A stretch of DNA of 64,000 bases from contig NC_037090.1 of NCBI RefSeq assembly GCF_002994745.2, forward strand, positions 34,681,501 through 34,745,500, given 5' to 3'. The position numbers were made by a program, and so were the translations under genes. Shown here piece by piece: positions 43,455 to 55,431 of the stretch. Each line of letters begins with the position of its first letter. Position 1 is the first letter of the stretch. The DNA is from Rosa chinensis (Eukaryota; Streptophyta; Magnoliopsida; Rosales; Rosaceae). The notes beneath the pieces were generated by a model that was not told where the DNA came from, made no database searches, and saw only the letters and a list, made by a program, of their open reading frames with translations.

Positions 43455-44576
43455 TCACATGTTTTCGTCTGTTTCAGAATTGTGACGTAGGACAAGAGAG
43501 TTGTCATCCATCCTAGCTTTAGCTTCATTATCTTCTACGTCTGTATCTGCATACATCTTGTAGTGATTGTCATTTTCAAGCTTCTGGATCCACTGCAAGC
43601 ATGCCAGCTTAGAGTCAATTTCTTTTCTCTTGAGAGATGAGAAAAGGTCACTACTAGTCACTTTAGGGTGATCGTAGGAGGTGATTAAGATTTTTTCTCC
43701 TGCTGCCAGGAATGTATTTTCTTTATCTTCTTTGATGATCTTTTGAATATAGTCTAGAGACATGGCATTCATCCAGGGAATGCTTGAGTTTGGTTGGCCA
43801 TTATATGCCACACAGGCGGGTTTGAGGTATTCTCCTTGTATAATCCTCACATAATGATACGGAGAAATATATTCAACTTCACCATTTCTATTCTAAATCC
43901 ATTCTGGAGGAGTTGATCTAAATTTCAGCCTGAGGATACAATCGTTTTTCCTGACATTTTTGACTGTATTGACTATGATGGGTGGTAAGCCCTTGAGATC
44001 ATCATTGGTCTTTGTTCAAAGATTATGGACAAAACCGTTTTCAACAAGGCAAAGCTTGTGTTCTTGAGGATGTTCACTTTGAACATTAACCACATATCTT
44101 CCAACGTAAGGTCCAGGGATGATAAAGAGAGTTGGAGGAAATGAGGCATAATTCTGACTTCCAAAGAGATTATGAAAGTCATGCCCATCTGGTTTTGTTA
44201 GTGCTAAAACAGGAACTCTTGCACTTTCAGGATCTTCAAGGTACTAGATTTTTTCATTCTGGACAGCACTCTGCTGTGTATTTTCTTCAATCTGTGGTCT
44301 AGCATTTTCATGGAGTTTTTCAGCTAGGGCAAACAAAGCTGGGAACATGATTCCACTATTTGTTTCCTGAAAAGCAAATAAGAGGTTATCTAAAATTGCC
44401 TTCTGGTGGTATGCTAGCCTCCAGCCAGTTCTGAACACTGGACCAGTGAAGGTTTTCAATTCATAATTAAAAACGTTTATAACTCCAGTCGGAGTCAATT
44501 TTCTTTTTGGTAAAGCAACAGCCTTCAACGGTCTTGATGAGCCTTTACCGTCTGCCATTTGAGACGGGCTAGCCAA
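43455..44576 (-). pseudogene. Pararetrovirus A downstream frames, function unknown
   Basis: After the RNase H, broken frames at 44576-44244, 44188-43973 and 43850-43455 encode GVINVFNYELKTFTGPVFRTGWRLAYHQ, a middle piece, and a C-terminal piece with IPWMNAMSLDYIQKIIKEDKEN and an acidic tail. They probably derive from one protein of roughly 350-370 residues following the polymerase. Caulimovirids often have a transactivator/inclusion protein or an unassigned ORF here; no such domain is recognisable, so function stays open. Frames are disrupted by frameshifts and a stop. Confidence 0.5.
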
Positions 44577-44595
44577 TCCTTTACCCTAAGATTGA

Positions 44596-46120
44596 TCAGT
44601 TGTGGCTAGTCCTTTTGGACCTAGCAGGAATCTTTTGAGGATTTTTTTCTTTAGGATCCTCAACAGTTTCATGTTCTTTCCCAGTTCTTCTGTTTCTGGG
44701 ATTGCGACCTTCGTCGTCATCTCTTTGGCTGAACATTGCCATTTCTCTGGTTAGGGTGTCTGGAAGATAGTTCTTGTTTCCTGCAATCAACTCAATATTA
44801 TAATCATATTGATTAAGAAATAATTGCCAGTTTGCTAATCTTCCTCTATCAACAGCTTTATCTAGTTTAAAATTTTTAAAATTCTTTACTCTAGCACAAT
44901 CGGTGAGTACAGTAAAGAGTTTTCCAAGAAAAGATTGAGAATTAAAAAAAAATTTCTTGACAGCCAATATTTCTTTTTCTCCTGTAGGATAATTTTTTTC
45001 TGCAGGGCTGAACTTGCCACTATAAAATTTACAGATCTTTTCAATGTTAGTTCCAGTCGTTTTTGCCAAAACAACACCAGACCAGTAATTATCACTAAGA
45101 AACTTTCTAGACTCTTAGCATCAGGGATTTTATCTGGGAATTTCCAGATTTTCTCAAGGATGTGGAGTTGGAGTTTTATTACTCCATTCTTGATGTTTAT
45201 TCCAAGAAAATCAACTTCATCCAGGATAAAGAAGATTTTCTTTTCTCCTAAGATGATTCCATGCTGAACTATCAGCTTTACAACCTTATAGAGGTGTTTC
45301 ATATGTTCTTCTCTGTTTTTGGAGAAGATAAGAATGTCATCAATGTAGACGACGCAAAATTCAGTAACATGTTTGAAGAAGTCATCCATCTTTCTTTGGA
45401 AAATCGAGGGGGCTTGTTTTAGGCCAAAGGGAATTACTAACCATTGGTAATGACCTTGTGGTGTTCCAAATGCAGTGAGAGGAACACTATCTGGATGCAT
45501 CTTGACTTGCCAAAATCCCGACTTTGCATCAAATTTTGAAAAGACTTTAGCTCCTCTGAGTTGGTTGATCAGTACTCGTACTTGAGCAATTTGATAACCG
45601 TCTTTAACGGTCTTCTTATTGACATCTCTATAGTCAATTACCATTATAGCTTTTCCCCTGAGGTTTTCTGCATGATTTCTCACGTAGAATGCTGGAGCAT
45701 GATGAGGGCTAGTGGAAGGTTGAATTAATCTCTTGTTCAGGAGATCTTCAATGTCTTTTCTGAATTCTTTTTTATCTTTCTCTTTGTACTGAGGAATGGC
45801 TTTGACATGACAGATGGCGTTCATATCATGTAATCTCAATTCACAAACCACTGGGTCTTTTTCCCAAAATTTCTTAGGGTTGACATCGATATTCTGTTCA
45901 AGCATTTTCTTGATTTTATCAAGAGTAGGAATTTTCTGAGACTCGAGCTTATTCTGAAAGTGCTTGAGGTTATGCTCATGGATAAAACTAGCTTTTTCAT
46001 CTTCGCTAGTTGTTCCTTCTTCTTCTTCTTCAGAAGAAGAATTTTCGATAAGCAATTCTTGTTGTTGCTTGATTTGAAGTACATGTTCAAATTTGGGTTT
46101 GTAGGGCTTAGGATCACCAC
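44596..46120 (-). pseudogene. Pararetrovirus A reverse transcriptase and RNase H
   Basis: The frame 46055-44886 carries RT motifs: LIQPSTSPHHAPAFYV, KAIMVIDYRDVNKKT, VFSKFDAKSGFWQVKM, WLVIPFGLKQAPSIFQ and the catalytic VVYIDDILIFS (about 45320-45350), then VDFLGINIKNG. A frameshift near 45070-45110 separates it from the RNase H piece (45069-44596), which keeps RGRLANWQLFLNQYDYNIELIAGNKNYLPDTLTRE, the family's C-terminal RNase H block. The first RNase H Asp region falls in the frameshifted join. RT resembles caulimovirids rather than Ty3 elements in its IDYRDVN and FDAKSGFWQ variants, and no integrase follows. Confidence 0.88.
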
Positions 46121-46310
46121 TATTCTGTTACAATCTCTGATATTGAGTAGTAAAGTTTGGACCTACTATACTTTTTGCTTGCGTAAGCCGGTCTGCCCAG
46201 AACACCCGTTCTCCTTTTCTGAAGCCTATTGCTTCTTCATCTTGAATAAATCTTTGTTGGAGAATAAAATCATTTCCCAACAAGAAATAAGATCCTTGGC
46301 CTTCTTATTG

Positions 46311-47015
46311 CTAAAGAGTGTTGATAACAAATGTTCCTCCACCAATGGTGATGTGAACATTTCTAGCTACCTTGTTCATGGTTAGGTGGCTTCCATCAAA
46401 CTGGACACTAGTCGCTATTTTTTTCTTATCTTCTTTCCAGAGTTCTTCCGGAATTGCAAATCTCTTTGCAACTGTAAATCTTGATCCATTATCTACAAAT
46501 GCATGTAGATGATACTTCTTGTGATCAGAGAATTTTAATCCAATCTCTATGTAGTTGTTGTATCTATTGGTAGAGACGATTTTCGATTGTTGAAGCTCAT
46601 TTTCTTGAGCTTGTTCCTGGGGTATGAATGGTTTACATTCTTCTGAAACATTTTCTGGTGGTTCAACCAGTTCTATAGTTTCATCGATTTTTTCTTCCTT
46701 TATTTTTGAGGAAGAAGGTTCCACAATTTCTTGGAACAAAGTTTCTAATTCTTTCTCTTTTTGCTCAGAGAAATATTCTTCATATTCTTGTTCTACCAAT
46801 TGGCTGATAAGGCCATTCTTGGTTTTTCTTCTTACTTCAGCTATGAAGCATTCTTTGTGATAGGTCTTTTTTGACTCTTCATAAAACATAGGAATTCCAT
46901 TCTTCTCATGACATAAGCAGTAGTCACAAACGAATGTACCAGGGTTCACCTGATGGGAAGACGTTATTGCTTCTGTCTTACTTTCGTCCCAGTTTTTGAC
47001 ATGTAGAACATTCAT
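46311..47015 (-). pseudogene. Pararetrovirus A cysteine-rich region and aspartic protease-like domain
   Basis: The N-terminal part has a second Cys/His cluster (CDYCLCHEKNGIPMFYEESKKTYHKEC), then a Glu-rich linker, then YIEIGLKFSDHKKYHLHAFVDNGSRFTVAKRFAIPEELW. The DNGS occupies the place of the retropepsin D[ST]G[AS] site: the Asp is kept and the next residue is Asn. A frame break separates it from the reverse transcriptase (46120-46310). Confidence 0.65.
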
Positions 47016-47199
47016 CTGTCTAGATTCTAAATATTCTACTTCAGAATCTATTTCAGAATCAGATGATTCTTCTTATTCAGACCAGGCAGAGTAAACTGAC
47101 CTGTCATCTTCTTCGTCATCAGAATAGGCTATTTTGTAGCCTTTCATATTTGTTGTTTCTACTATTGGCTCGTACTCTTCAAATAGAGTTTTGGTAGAT

Positions 47200-48433
47200 C
47201 TTTTACCCTTTTTCAGGCATTCATTGGCATAGTGTCCTTCAACTTTACATAACCAGCATCTGCAAGCTTTCTTTCTTGGTTGCTTATTCTGATGGTCGGT
47301 TTGATGATTCTTCTTTTTCTTGAAGAATTTCTTTTGTGGATCTTTATCCTGCTGTTTCTTGAAATTGAAACTTTTCTTGAATTTCCAATTTTTTTTATTT
47401 CTCTTTCTGAATTTTTTCGAGTAATATTTTTCTTTTCTTTTTCAGTGAAATTTGGATTCATGACACCCCGAGTTGGTTGGCATATCCAGTATTCCATAGC
47501 AGAAAATTTCAACTCCTTTGAGTTGTTTCTTGACCATCTTAGCTCTAAGATTGGCTTTGCATTGCTCTTTTAGTAATTGCCTGATTCTGTCGACAATTCC
47601 CCCAACTGAAAATCTTTCAATTAGTTTTTCAACTATGCTTTCTCTAACAGCTATTCTCCATGGTTCAGGGAGTTTTCTGTGCAATAGGTTGACTAGATTA
47701 GTATTCTCTAGTTCACCGATTGTACAGTAGTATTCTTGAAATTCATTCAAGTATTCTTCAAAATATCTCATGCATGTCAAAAATTTTGAGAGCATAGATA
47801 TTTGATTTGGCCGTTTCTTTAGTCTTCTCACTCAGATTTGAGAGATCTTCACAGAACTGATTGTACAGGGGTACAGCAAAATCATACGGAGATTTTGAAT
47901 TTTGAATTTCTTCTAGCCAGTCCCTTCCTCTGGCAGTCTCTTTGAAAGACAGATAGTACTTTTTAGCTACTCCAGTGAGAGTAGTTTCATAGTACACCTG
48001 AAGATCTGGTGCTTCAAATTTTCCAAGGGTAAGAGCAGAGGACATCATCAGGCTATCTACCCATTGATCAATAGCTTTTCTTTTATCTAGAGCTTTGTCT
48101 AGATTTAGCCAGATGCCATAGTTCATAATTGGCACTCTAGGCATATTGTCCTCCGGGACAAATCTTTGAGAATTTCTTTCTTCTTTTCTGCCCGTGGGGG
48201 CTTTCTGCACAGGGAGTTTCAGTTTTCCATTTTCTCGGATGATGAAAGTTTTGGAGTTAGAGCTTTCTCCTTCTTCCATTTCAATATCTTGATAAGGAAA
48301 GATTTTTCTTATCTTTCTTATTTTGAAAATTTTCATTTCTTCGATTAGTTTTTCTAATTGTTCAGGATTTTCGCAAGATTCTGCTTCATCATAGAGTTCA
48401 TAGAGCTTTTCTGCTCTAAGCATATTAACTGGT
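47200..48433 (-). pseudogene. Pararetrovirus A coat protein region with zinc knuckle
   Basis: Begins with a Glu-rich helical part (48423 on), followed by a capsid core with WLNLDKALDKRKAIDQWVDSLM, LQVYYETTLTGVAKKYY and YDFAVPLYNQFCEDLS. It continues in shifted frames (47831-47442, then 47512-47213) through LNEFQEYYCTIGELENTNLVNLLHRKLPEPW, a Lys/Arg-rich tract and a CWLCKVEGHYANEC knuckle (C-X2-C-X4-H-X4-C, about 47218-47260). That knuckle closes the coat protein of most caulimovirids. Frameshifts lie near 47800 and 47470. The upstream end is cut by the solo LTR at 48434, beyond which the frame resumes in the movement-protein side. Confidence 0.8.
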
Positions 48434-51126
48434 TGTCACAACCCAACCTTGAGTCATAACTAAAGTGCCGGTTAAAAACTGAAATTAGGGTAAGGTTTTT
48501 TTTTTTTTTTTTTTTTTTTGAAGTAAGAACAAATCTGTGATTATAGCAGAAACAAAAGGAAACTGGAAGTTTTCAACTCTAACTTAAAAGCATGTTTCTA
48601 ATCCTTCACTGAACAAGACTTTTTAACAAAATTCCAAAGGAACACTTCTCAAAAAGTTTTTCTAAAATCTGGGAGAAAAGTAATACATCTTACAAGCTCA
48701 AAAGAGCAACTTGCTTACAAAGTTTTCCACCACAAAAGAATGCTCCAGGTTAACACTTCGGTTACATCCTATGTACATTGCAAACACAAAAAGAACAAAA
48801 TTCTGGAATGAGGAACATCTAGCACCAGGGAGCAATCATTTAAACAAGAAAAGCAAGGTCCAGCACACACTTCACAAGAAAAACAAAGCTCCAAACATTG
48901 TTTGCTCAAGAAAATTCTGGTATCTCACTACCACGTCCACTCATGGACTCCTTTCCTAAAAACCACAACAAGAATATAGGTAATGAGCTTCACAAGCTCA
49001 GTAGGTACAACAACAAGATCAGTATAGCAAAGATTCTAATTTAGAATGCACTTGGAAAGTGAAGGGAGAGAAAATAAACTGTTAGTATTTCTGGAGTATA
49101 CAAGGGAATAATTAGAGGCAAAAGAACTTAAGCTTAGAAGTTTCTGCTGCAATAATTAAAAAGAAATCACTGCCACAGATTAAGACTCAAAGCTTTGCTT
49201 CAATTCCAAGACAGCAAACACTGGTTTCTTTATGAACAGCTACTAACTATGATTAAATAAAAGATTGAAAAAGGAAATAGGCTCCAATAAGAAGTATATG
49301 TAAAATGAATCAGCTTTTCTGGTTTAATAGCAAAACGCTCAAGTTATCTGCATAATTTCTTGTCTTCCATAAACCATGGTTCAAAGCTTTTACTCAATTC
49401 AGAATTTCAAAAAAACCTAGACGACCAAAATATAATGATAATAAGAAGCAAGGACGTTTGGTACTTCAAGTTTGTTTACCCAAATATAATTGCAGATCAA
49501 AACGAGGTAAAACTCCACATGGAAACATATGTAGCAGTAAGCAGACAAACAAGATTCCACCAATTCATAATCATAACAGAATCTCATATGAATTCGTAGA
49601 GAAAACCTCTCATTTCAATCACACCCAATACATACTAGATTAGAATCTAAGCTATAAAGAAGGTTTTGTTTTCCCTACCTCAAGCCTTAGATTTCCGCAA
49701 CTAATGAAGCCAATCAACTGGTACATACGGCAACCCAAATCAAAATGCTAACACCCACTCTATAATCAACAATTCTAACCACCTAAACCAAATTTTCGAC
49801 AAAATTAAACCCAAAATCAAAGAAAGGCAGAAACAGAAGGAGTGGGTTTTAGAAGATGGAAAATTTGACTTACTGGAGATAGCTACAGGTAACCAAAGGG
49901 ATTTCAATTCGAGGTCAGTGAGTTCACAGCAATCTCTCTGAAGCTATTACAAATGTGCAGATTTTGACATTTAGGTGAGTGAATAGAGGTCACTCTTTGA
50001 GGTACAAGGCAAAAGAAGCGGTGGCAGACATTGATGGATGAGAAGGAGAAAGGCACAAAAGTAACGAGTGAATAGCACATGTTCTCTATCTAGATTATGA
50101 CTAGATACACCTATAGCCAAACAGATAAATCTAAAACAAAATAAATTAAATAACGAACTATAGAGATAAAAATCCGAAATAAAACCAAATCCTAGTCAGA
50201 AAACAAAGAGAGTTTCTATTGGGACCTCTTAATCTACTCACTAGATCTCCCTCATTTTTTAATTATTTAATGACATATGTATCCTTATACAAAAAGACTA
50301 TTAAAGACAACAAATTAATAAGGAAAATAATTTTTTCCTCTGAAAAAATTTGTAATAATGGAAACACATTTACAGTACTTTGATTATTCATTTCCATTTT
50401 AGTTCTCATTTCATATTTCTCATTTTCTTTGTTTATAAAAGCTTTTGAAAAGAAAAAATCAAGAGAAAATCCATTCAAAATTACTTGGCGATCGAATTAT
50501 ATAATAATAAAACTATGATGCAAGAGAGAAAAAAAATAGACAAAGGTCTTCCTCTTGAGGATCATGAAACAGGGGATAGAGAGCCCTCATGTAAACTAAC
50601 TAGATAAGTTTGTGAAGCGCCATATAAGACAAAAATAAATATTAAAAGAACAAAGCATGACCAAATTTAATATTGTAACCTATCTAAATTCCAGCATGCA
50701 ACCATAAACCATAAAAACTAAGCTTTGAAAATCCATAATCAAGCATGAAATAGTAGGCTTGAAAAACCCAGGATAAATTTATGTTAATTAGTTACACTAT
50801 CTTTTTTCAATAATTATCTCAGAATTTTTTTTTTTTTTTAACAATATCAAGTTTATTTTGTGGTAAATAAATAATTATGGGAGCACTAACTCATCTTTAA
50901 TGCTCTCAAAAAATTTCTTTTATGAGTAAGGTTAAGTTAGGTATTTGAAAGAGGTTTACTTAGCAAATTTTACTTTTTAAAACGCAAATAAGAGGTGTAA
51001 AGAGATGAGAGGTCAAATGAGCAAATATGGAGGACCCAATAGAAAAACTCGAAAACAAAACACACAAAAGAGAAGGACAAAGAAACAATTTGATAACATA
51101 TCCTATTTCAAATCTAGGTTGTCACA
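48434..51126 (-). mobile_element. Solo LTR 3 (2.69 kb) inside pararetrovirus A
   Basis: Flanked by the 5-bp duplication CTGGT (48429-48433 and 51127-51131). Ends are TGTCACAACCC on the plus-strand left and GGTTGTCACA on the right; read on the minus strand it goes TGTGACAACC...GGTTGTGACA, so the minus orientation is likely. Viral coding resumes on both sides. No primer site, polypurine tract or protein domain was seen; a T-run at 48498-48519 and AT-rich sequence fill it. A non-autonomous element rather than a true solo LTR is possible. Confidence 0.75.
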
Positions 51127-51131
51127 CTGGT

Positions 51132-52144
51132 CTGTTTAGATAAGCTTCCAATTCTTCTTCAGTGATGGGCTCTGATGGTTCTTTAGAGTATTTAGTACCA
51201 CTAACACTAGCTTCTCTAGTGCTGTATCGTCTTCTGAGAAGATTTTTATTTATCCTGATGTTCTTAGGATATGCATCACTTTTCCTGTGATTATCAAAAT
51301 TTAGACTGATTTCTCCAGTCTTTCTATTTTCATAGATTTTTGCTTTCGCACTTTCTGGTGGTTTCTTTGGACCAGATAATTTCTATTCAATAGGGAAAGT
51401 TACTTCATCCCAAGTAACCTTGTGAATCTATTGTGAATGGTTCTTCTTACTGGTGTGGAATCCAGTAGTAAGACCTGGGATATTTGATATCCTTGTCTTA
51501 GGCTCTACTGTGGTACTCACTGTTATAGTATATTCTGTATACTATTGCGAGTTCTTGCATATCTTCTTTCATTAATATGCCGTCTGTCTTGACTCTTAGC
51601 CTTAGATAGTGAGCTGCATCTTTCAAGCTGGTTAAGAAGTTTGGAAAACAGTTGAAGTATGCCACTTGATTGCATAGAGATGCTTCAAGTGTTCCCAACA
51701 AACTAGCTTGAAAATCTGTTAGTCTATTGTCTTGTAAGACACATAGAACTGAACAGTTTATGCCTTCTCGGGCAAGACGTTTTATGCCAACTTGGACTGC
51801 TCCAATGTGCATAAATTGATAATTCTTTATTCTTGCTCGGGCAACTTCTTCAGGAGTGATCATCAAGAGATCTGTTTCTCCTGTTGTAGAGAGGGTTGAA
51901 AATTCCAATAGTTTGAAATGGTGGCTATCTAGCAGTTCAAACTTTCTCGTTTTGTAGATTTGTTTAAAGTCTAACTTTGGAATTGTGGAGTTTTTTTACC
52001 TCCTTTTCAATTTCATTGTATTCGAATTCTTCAGCATTTAGGAGTTGTACTCCTTTCTTTTTTCCAAAGATGCTCATCATTTTGACATCTCTTGCTTCTA
52101 AGTGTTTCGGTTTTTCATACCGAATACTAGTCAGACTAGTAGAT
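51132..52144 (-). pseudogene. Pararetrovirus A movement protein region
   Basis: The frame 51908-51498 carries the 30K-superfamily core as found in caulimovirids: YQFMHIGAVQVGIKRLAREG, LGTLEASLCNQVAYFNCFPNFLTSLKDAAHYLRLRVKTDG and LAIVYRIYYNSEYHSRA. These proteins form tubules through plasmodesmata for cell-to-cell spread. The N-terminal part (52144-51910) is in another frame, separated by a frameshift and a stop; after 51498 a linker follows in shifted frames to the solo LTR boundary. Defective. Confidence 0.8.
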
Positions 52145-55014
52145 TGTGATGCCTCAGAAATTCGTAATTATTTTCCGAGGAATTTCCGGAATCTAATTTA
52201 TGGTTGTTGGACGGTTTCGTAGCTCGTGGACGGAGCGGAAGTTTTTCGGACGAATTAATTATTTGAAAAGTATGACTTTAGGGGGGGGGGGGGGGGGGTT
52301 CAAGGTTGACTTTTGAGACGTTGACATTCTCCGAAAACTTCCTTCACGAAAGTTGTAGAGCGCGTCGATACGAGTTCGTGGACATGTGGAACGCGGAAAT
52401 TGGAGTTCGTATGAGAAAGTTATGAGCGTTTGAAGTTTTGGGAAAGTTCTATAAATAGGAGTTTCCATTTTCGGAAACTTACTATTTCCATTTTCAATTT
52501 TACCATTTCCAGAAAATTAGAATCCTCTGTTCTCTCTCATCACCCGCGCTCGACCAGACCCGAACCCGGTGATCCGACCCGGCTTTTCCGGCGAGCTCCG
52601 GCCATCTCTGGCGACGAGACTTTCCAGATCAACTCGACTCCTCCGTGCGCTCCTCCCTGTGGTGTCCTCTAGTGCCGATTCTCGGTGGTAGCGGCGGTAG
52701 AAGGCGGTGCAGGTTGGTGTTTTCGGACCCGGCCGGAAAACACAACTCCGGCGACTTCGTGGCTTCGTGCTTCCTTGGTTGAGTTCAGAATAGGCTTCCT
52801 GATCGATCTATGGTGTTTGTTTTGATCGGTTTACGTGGAAATCGGTTCAACTCAGTTAGGATTACTGTTCACGGCTTGTGAGGTAGTTTTCGATCCCTTA
52901 AGCTTGTTTTCTGACTTCGAGCCAGTTATGAAAGTTCACAAGCATGCTTAGACGAAGAACTTTGATGTTGGGATTTTTGTGAAATATTGAGTTTTGGTCG
53001 GCGGCGGTGCGCCACCGTCTGTGGCGGCGTTCTGGTGGTGTTCCGGCCACTTAAGGAACTGTTTTTGTCATTATATATGTTCTACTCGTTGATACGAGCG
53101 TTTTGATATATAATATACAAGTTTTGGAGTTCGTTTGGAATTGTTATGATTTTTGCAGTTTCATACCGATCGATTTATGCTATCCGTGAGGATTTGAGCG
53201 TCCAATCGACTTGTGTTTGGTCACATCGATCGTGGACGTATTCTGGAGACTTTGGGAGGTCTCGGATGTGGTTTCGCCTTGATTGGCGCCACTTTGGGGA
53301 TTTTAGTTCAAAACAAGGGTTTCGGACTTACATCATTTGTGAATCGTTACTAATTTGAGATCATTGGTGATTAGGTGCTTCTAAAGGTGAATTGGACAAG
53401 TTTTGGTGATAGTGTTAGTTCGGTTCTGTATTGAAGACGCAGTGGGATTCTGAGGTGAGTAATCTCACGAAGTTCATTCACGAACGGGAATACCCTTATC
53501 GTTTTGAGAGTTAATTAGTTAACTGCAAACTATAGATGGTATTAGTGGCATTTCTGAGTAGATGACTATGTGTGTATATATATATATTATGGGATGTATA
53601 TATATACATACGTATTCATGTATTAGTAGATATATGTTTACATGAAATATATATGTTTTGGTGGTTTGTGAATTTGTGAAACAATATGCATGAAATGATG
53701 CTTTTTATTGTTTTGGGTTGTGGCTTTTGGAAAACAATTGGTGGGAAATGGTATTTCTATTGTTTTGAAAAGTGTTTGAGGATTTGAGAGTCACAGGTTG
53801 TGATTTCTCCTTTTGATTTGATTTAACGTTTTGATCTGACGACCGGTGGTTTGAGGATTTGAGAGTCACAGGTTGTGATTTCTCCTTTTGGGTTGATTTA
53901 ACGATTTGATCTGAGGGTCAGGTTGGCCTAAGGATCCGGGGTTGCAGATTGCATCCTCATGGCAATATTATATCGTAAGATTGAACTTTGGCTAGGTGAC
54001 AGGTTACGATTTAGTTAGAGCTCTAGTCTGTCTGCCATCGTACTTTAGGGATCTAAGTATGTTACTTAAGACCCTTGGGTACATATTTTGTCCAGGTTGG
54101 ACCTATTTGTTGTTTTGTCCAGGTTGGACCTAATTATTGTTTTATCTAGGTTGGATCGATTTATCATATTCTATTTGTTAGGTTAACAATAGGTATGATT
54201 TATTTGTGTTGATGCTTTGTCCAGGTTGGACCTATTTGCTGTTTTGTCCAGGTTGGACCTAATTATTGTTTTATCTAGGTTGGATCGATTTATCATATTC
54301 TACTTGTTAGGTTAACAATAGGTATGATTTATTTGTGTTGATGCTTTGTCCAGGTTGGACCTATTTGCTGTTTTGTCCAGGTTGGACCTAATTATTGTTT
54401 TATTCAGGTTAGATCGATTTATCATATTTGAATTGTTAGGTTAACGATTTATATGATTTTGTCACGGTGTGACTTTCGTTGTTTCTTTTGGGAAAAGAGT
54501 ATTGTTTTTGGAAGCATGGTATGTTTTCTTTATTCGCGAGTTGAAAGGTTTTCCTCATTTTTGGCGTGAGTTGTGCATGTGTGTTTCTGAGTTACTCATA
54601 TGGGCTTGCAAAAGCTTACTGGGTTTGTTGTGTGGCAACGCGGTGCACCATTCCAACGGTGTAGGGGTTAATCCTGCAGGTTAGGATAATCGAGGTTGAG
54701 GCAGCGAGTTAGCAGCTTTACAGTAGGAAGTCATCTTTGTGACTTTACCTTTGATGAGGACTTCCGTTGTATAGTTACTCTGAGCAGCCTTTACGTCTTA
54801 TTTTGTTGTTGACAATTTAATTCGTAAGCTTGTGTAATATATAACTCTATGGAGCGAGTGTCTATTAACTTTGAGGGTTCAGGGCATCAATATCTGTGTA
54901 AGTTAAAGGGAAAAAGATTTCAGGTATTTTGTATTGATGACTGAACATTCACGCATGTATAATTATGAGATTATATATATCGATTTTCTTGTGTGTAAAA
55001 TCAGGGGCGTGACA
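52145..55014 (+). mobile_element. Solo LTR 2 (2.87 kb) inside pararetrovirus A
   Basis: Starts TGTGATGCCTCAG, ends AGGGGCGTGACA, flanked by TAGAT (52140-52144 and 55015-55019). It shares order and wording with solo LTR 1: GTAGAGCGCGTCGATA, GAGTTCGTGGACATG, GAGGTGAGTAA.TCTCACG, CTCATA.G.GCTTGCAAAAG and the GGGGCGTGACA end. A TATA form CTATAAATAGG lies at 52449-52459. A G-run at 52280-52298 is likely length-variable. Tandem repeats: two 67-bp units (53790-53925) and about 2.7 units of about 135 bp built on TTTGTCCAGGTTGGACC (54080-54440). No internal retroelement region. Confidence 0.88.
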
Positions 55015-55381
55015 TAGATGGTTCCAGAAAAATCATGTTTGGAACAGGATTCTTGTCTGGTTTTTCTAATGGTTTAAATCCATTAGTTTTCTTTGTTTTT
55101 ACTAGAGGCACTTTCTTGTCCTTCAGTATATTTTTCATAGAATCCAGCATTTTTTGTTGTTCATTGATTTTTCTACTAACAGTTGTTAGCCTTTCTTCTT
55201 CCATTTTTGGAAGTTCTTTGATATAATCTATTTTGTGCTACAATTTTTCTAATTGAGCGATTATATCTAGTACTTTTTCTAGATGATTTTGACATCTAGA
55301 TACTTCTTGTATCAGATTCTAATATTTCCCATCAGAAGATTTTAGTAGAGAATTTAGTTTCTCTACTAGCAATTCAGACAT
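55015..55381 (-). pseudogene. Pararetrovirus A polyprotein N-terminus
   Basis: From ATG 55381 the minus strand gives a short Leu/Lys-rich helical sequence starting MSELLVEKLNSLLKS, with two in-frame stops, then (55204) MEEERLTTVSRKINEQQKMLDSMKNILKDKK, a heptad-like coiled coil. It directly follows the primer site and precedes the movement protein, separated from it by the solo LTR at 52145-55014. Function unknown; coiled-coil N-termini are common in this family. Confidence 0.55.
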
Positions 55382-55419
55382 TGTCCCCATTGGGGATTTC
55401 CCTTTTGAGCTCTTTGCAA

Positions 55420-55431
55420 GCTCTGATACCA
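55420..55431 (-). promoter_or_regulatory. tRNA-Met primer-binding site of pararetrovirus A
   Basis: TGGTATCAGAGC on the minus strand, the exact complement of the initiator tRNA-Met 3' end used by caulimovirids, 39 bp before the first ATG of the viral frame. Confidence 0.8.

Noticed and set aside
44886..46055. Classification of the minus-strand reverse transcriptase as a Ty3 retrotransposon
   Set aside because: No integrase and no LTR were found, while a 30K-type movement protein and a coat-protein zinc knuckle are present in the caulimovirid order.
48711..49643. Small open frames inside the 2.69-kb insert at 48434-51126
   Set aside because: Short, mutually overlapping, without domains; the insert is bounded by TG/CA ends and a CTGGT duplication and is best read as LTR.
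55420..55431. tRNA-like sequences near TGGTATCAGAGC and TGGTATTAGAGC
   Set aside because: Only the 12-base primer complement is present; no cloverleaf, so no tRNA gene. No rRNA or other RNA gene was recognised in the window.
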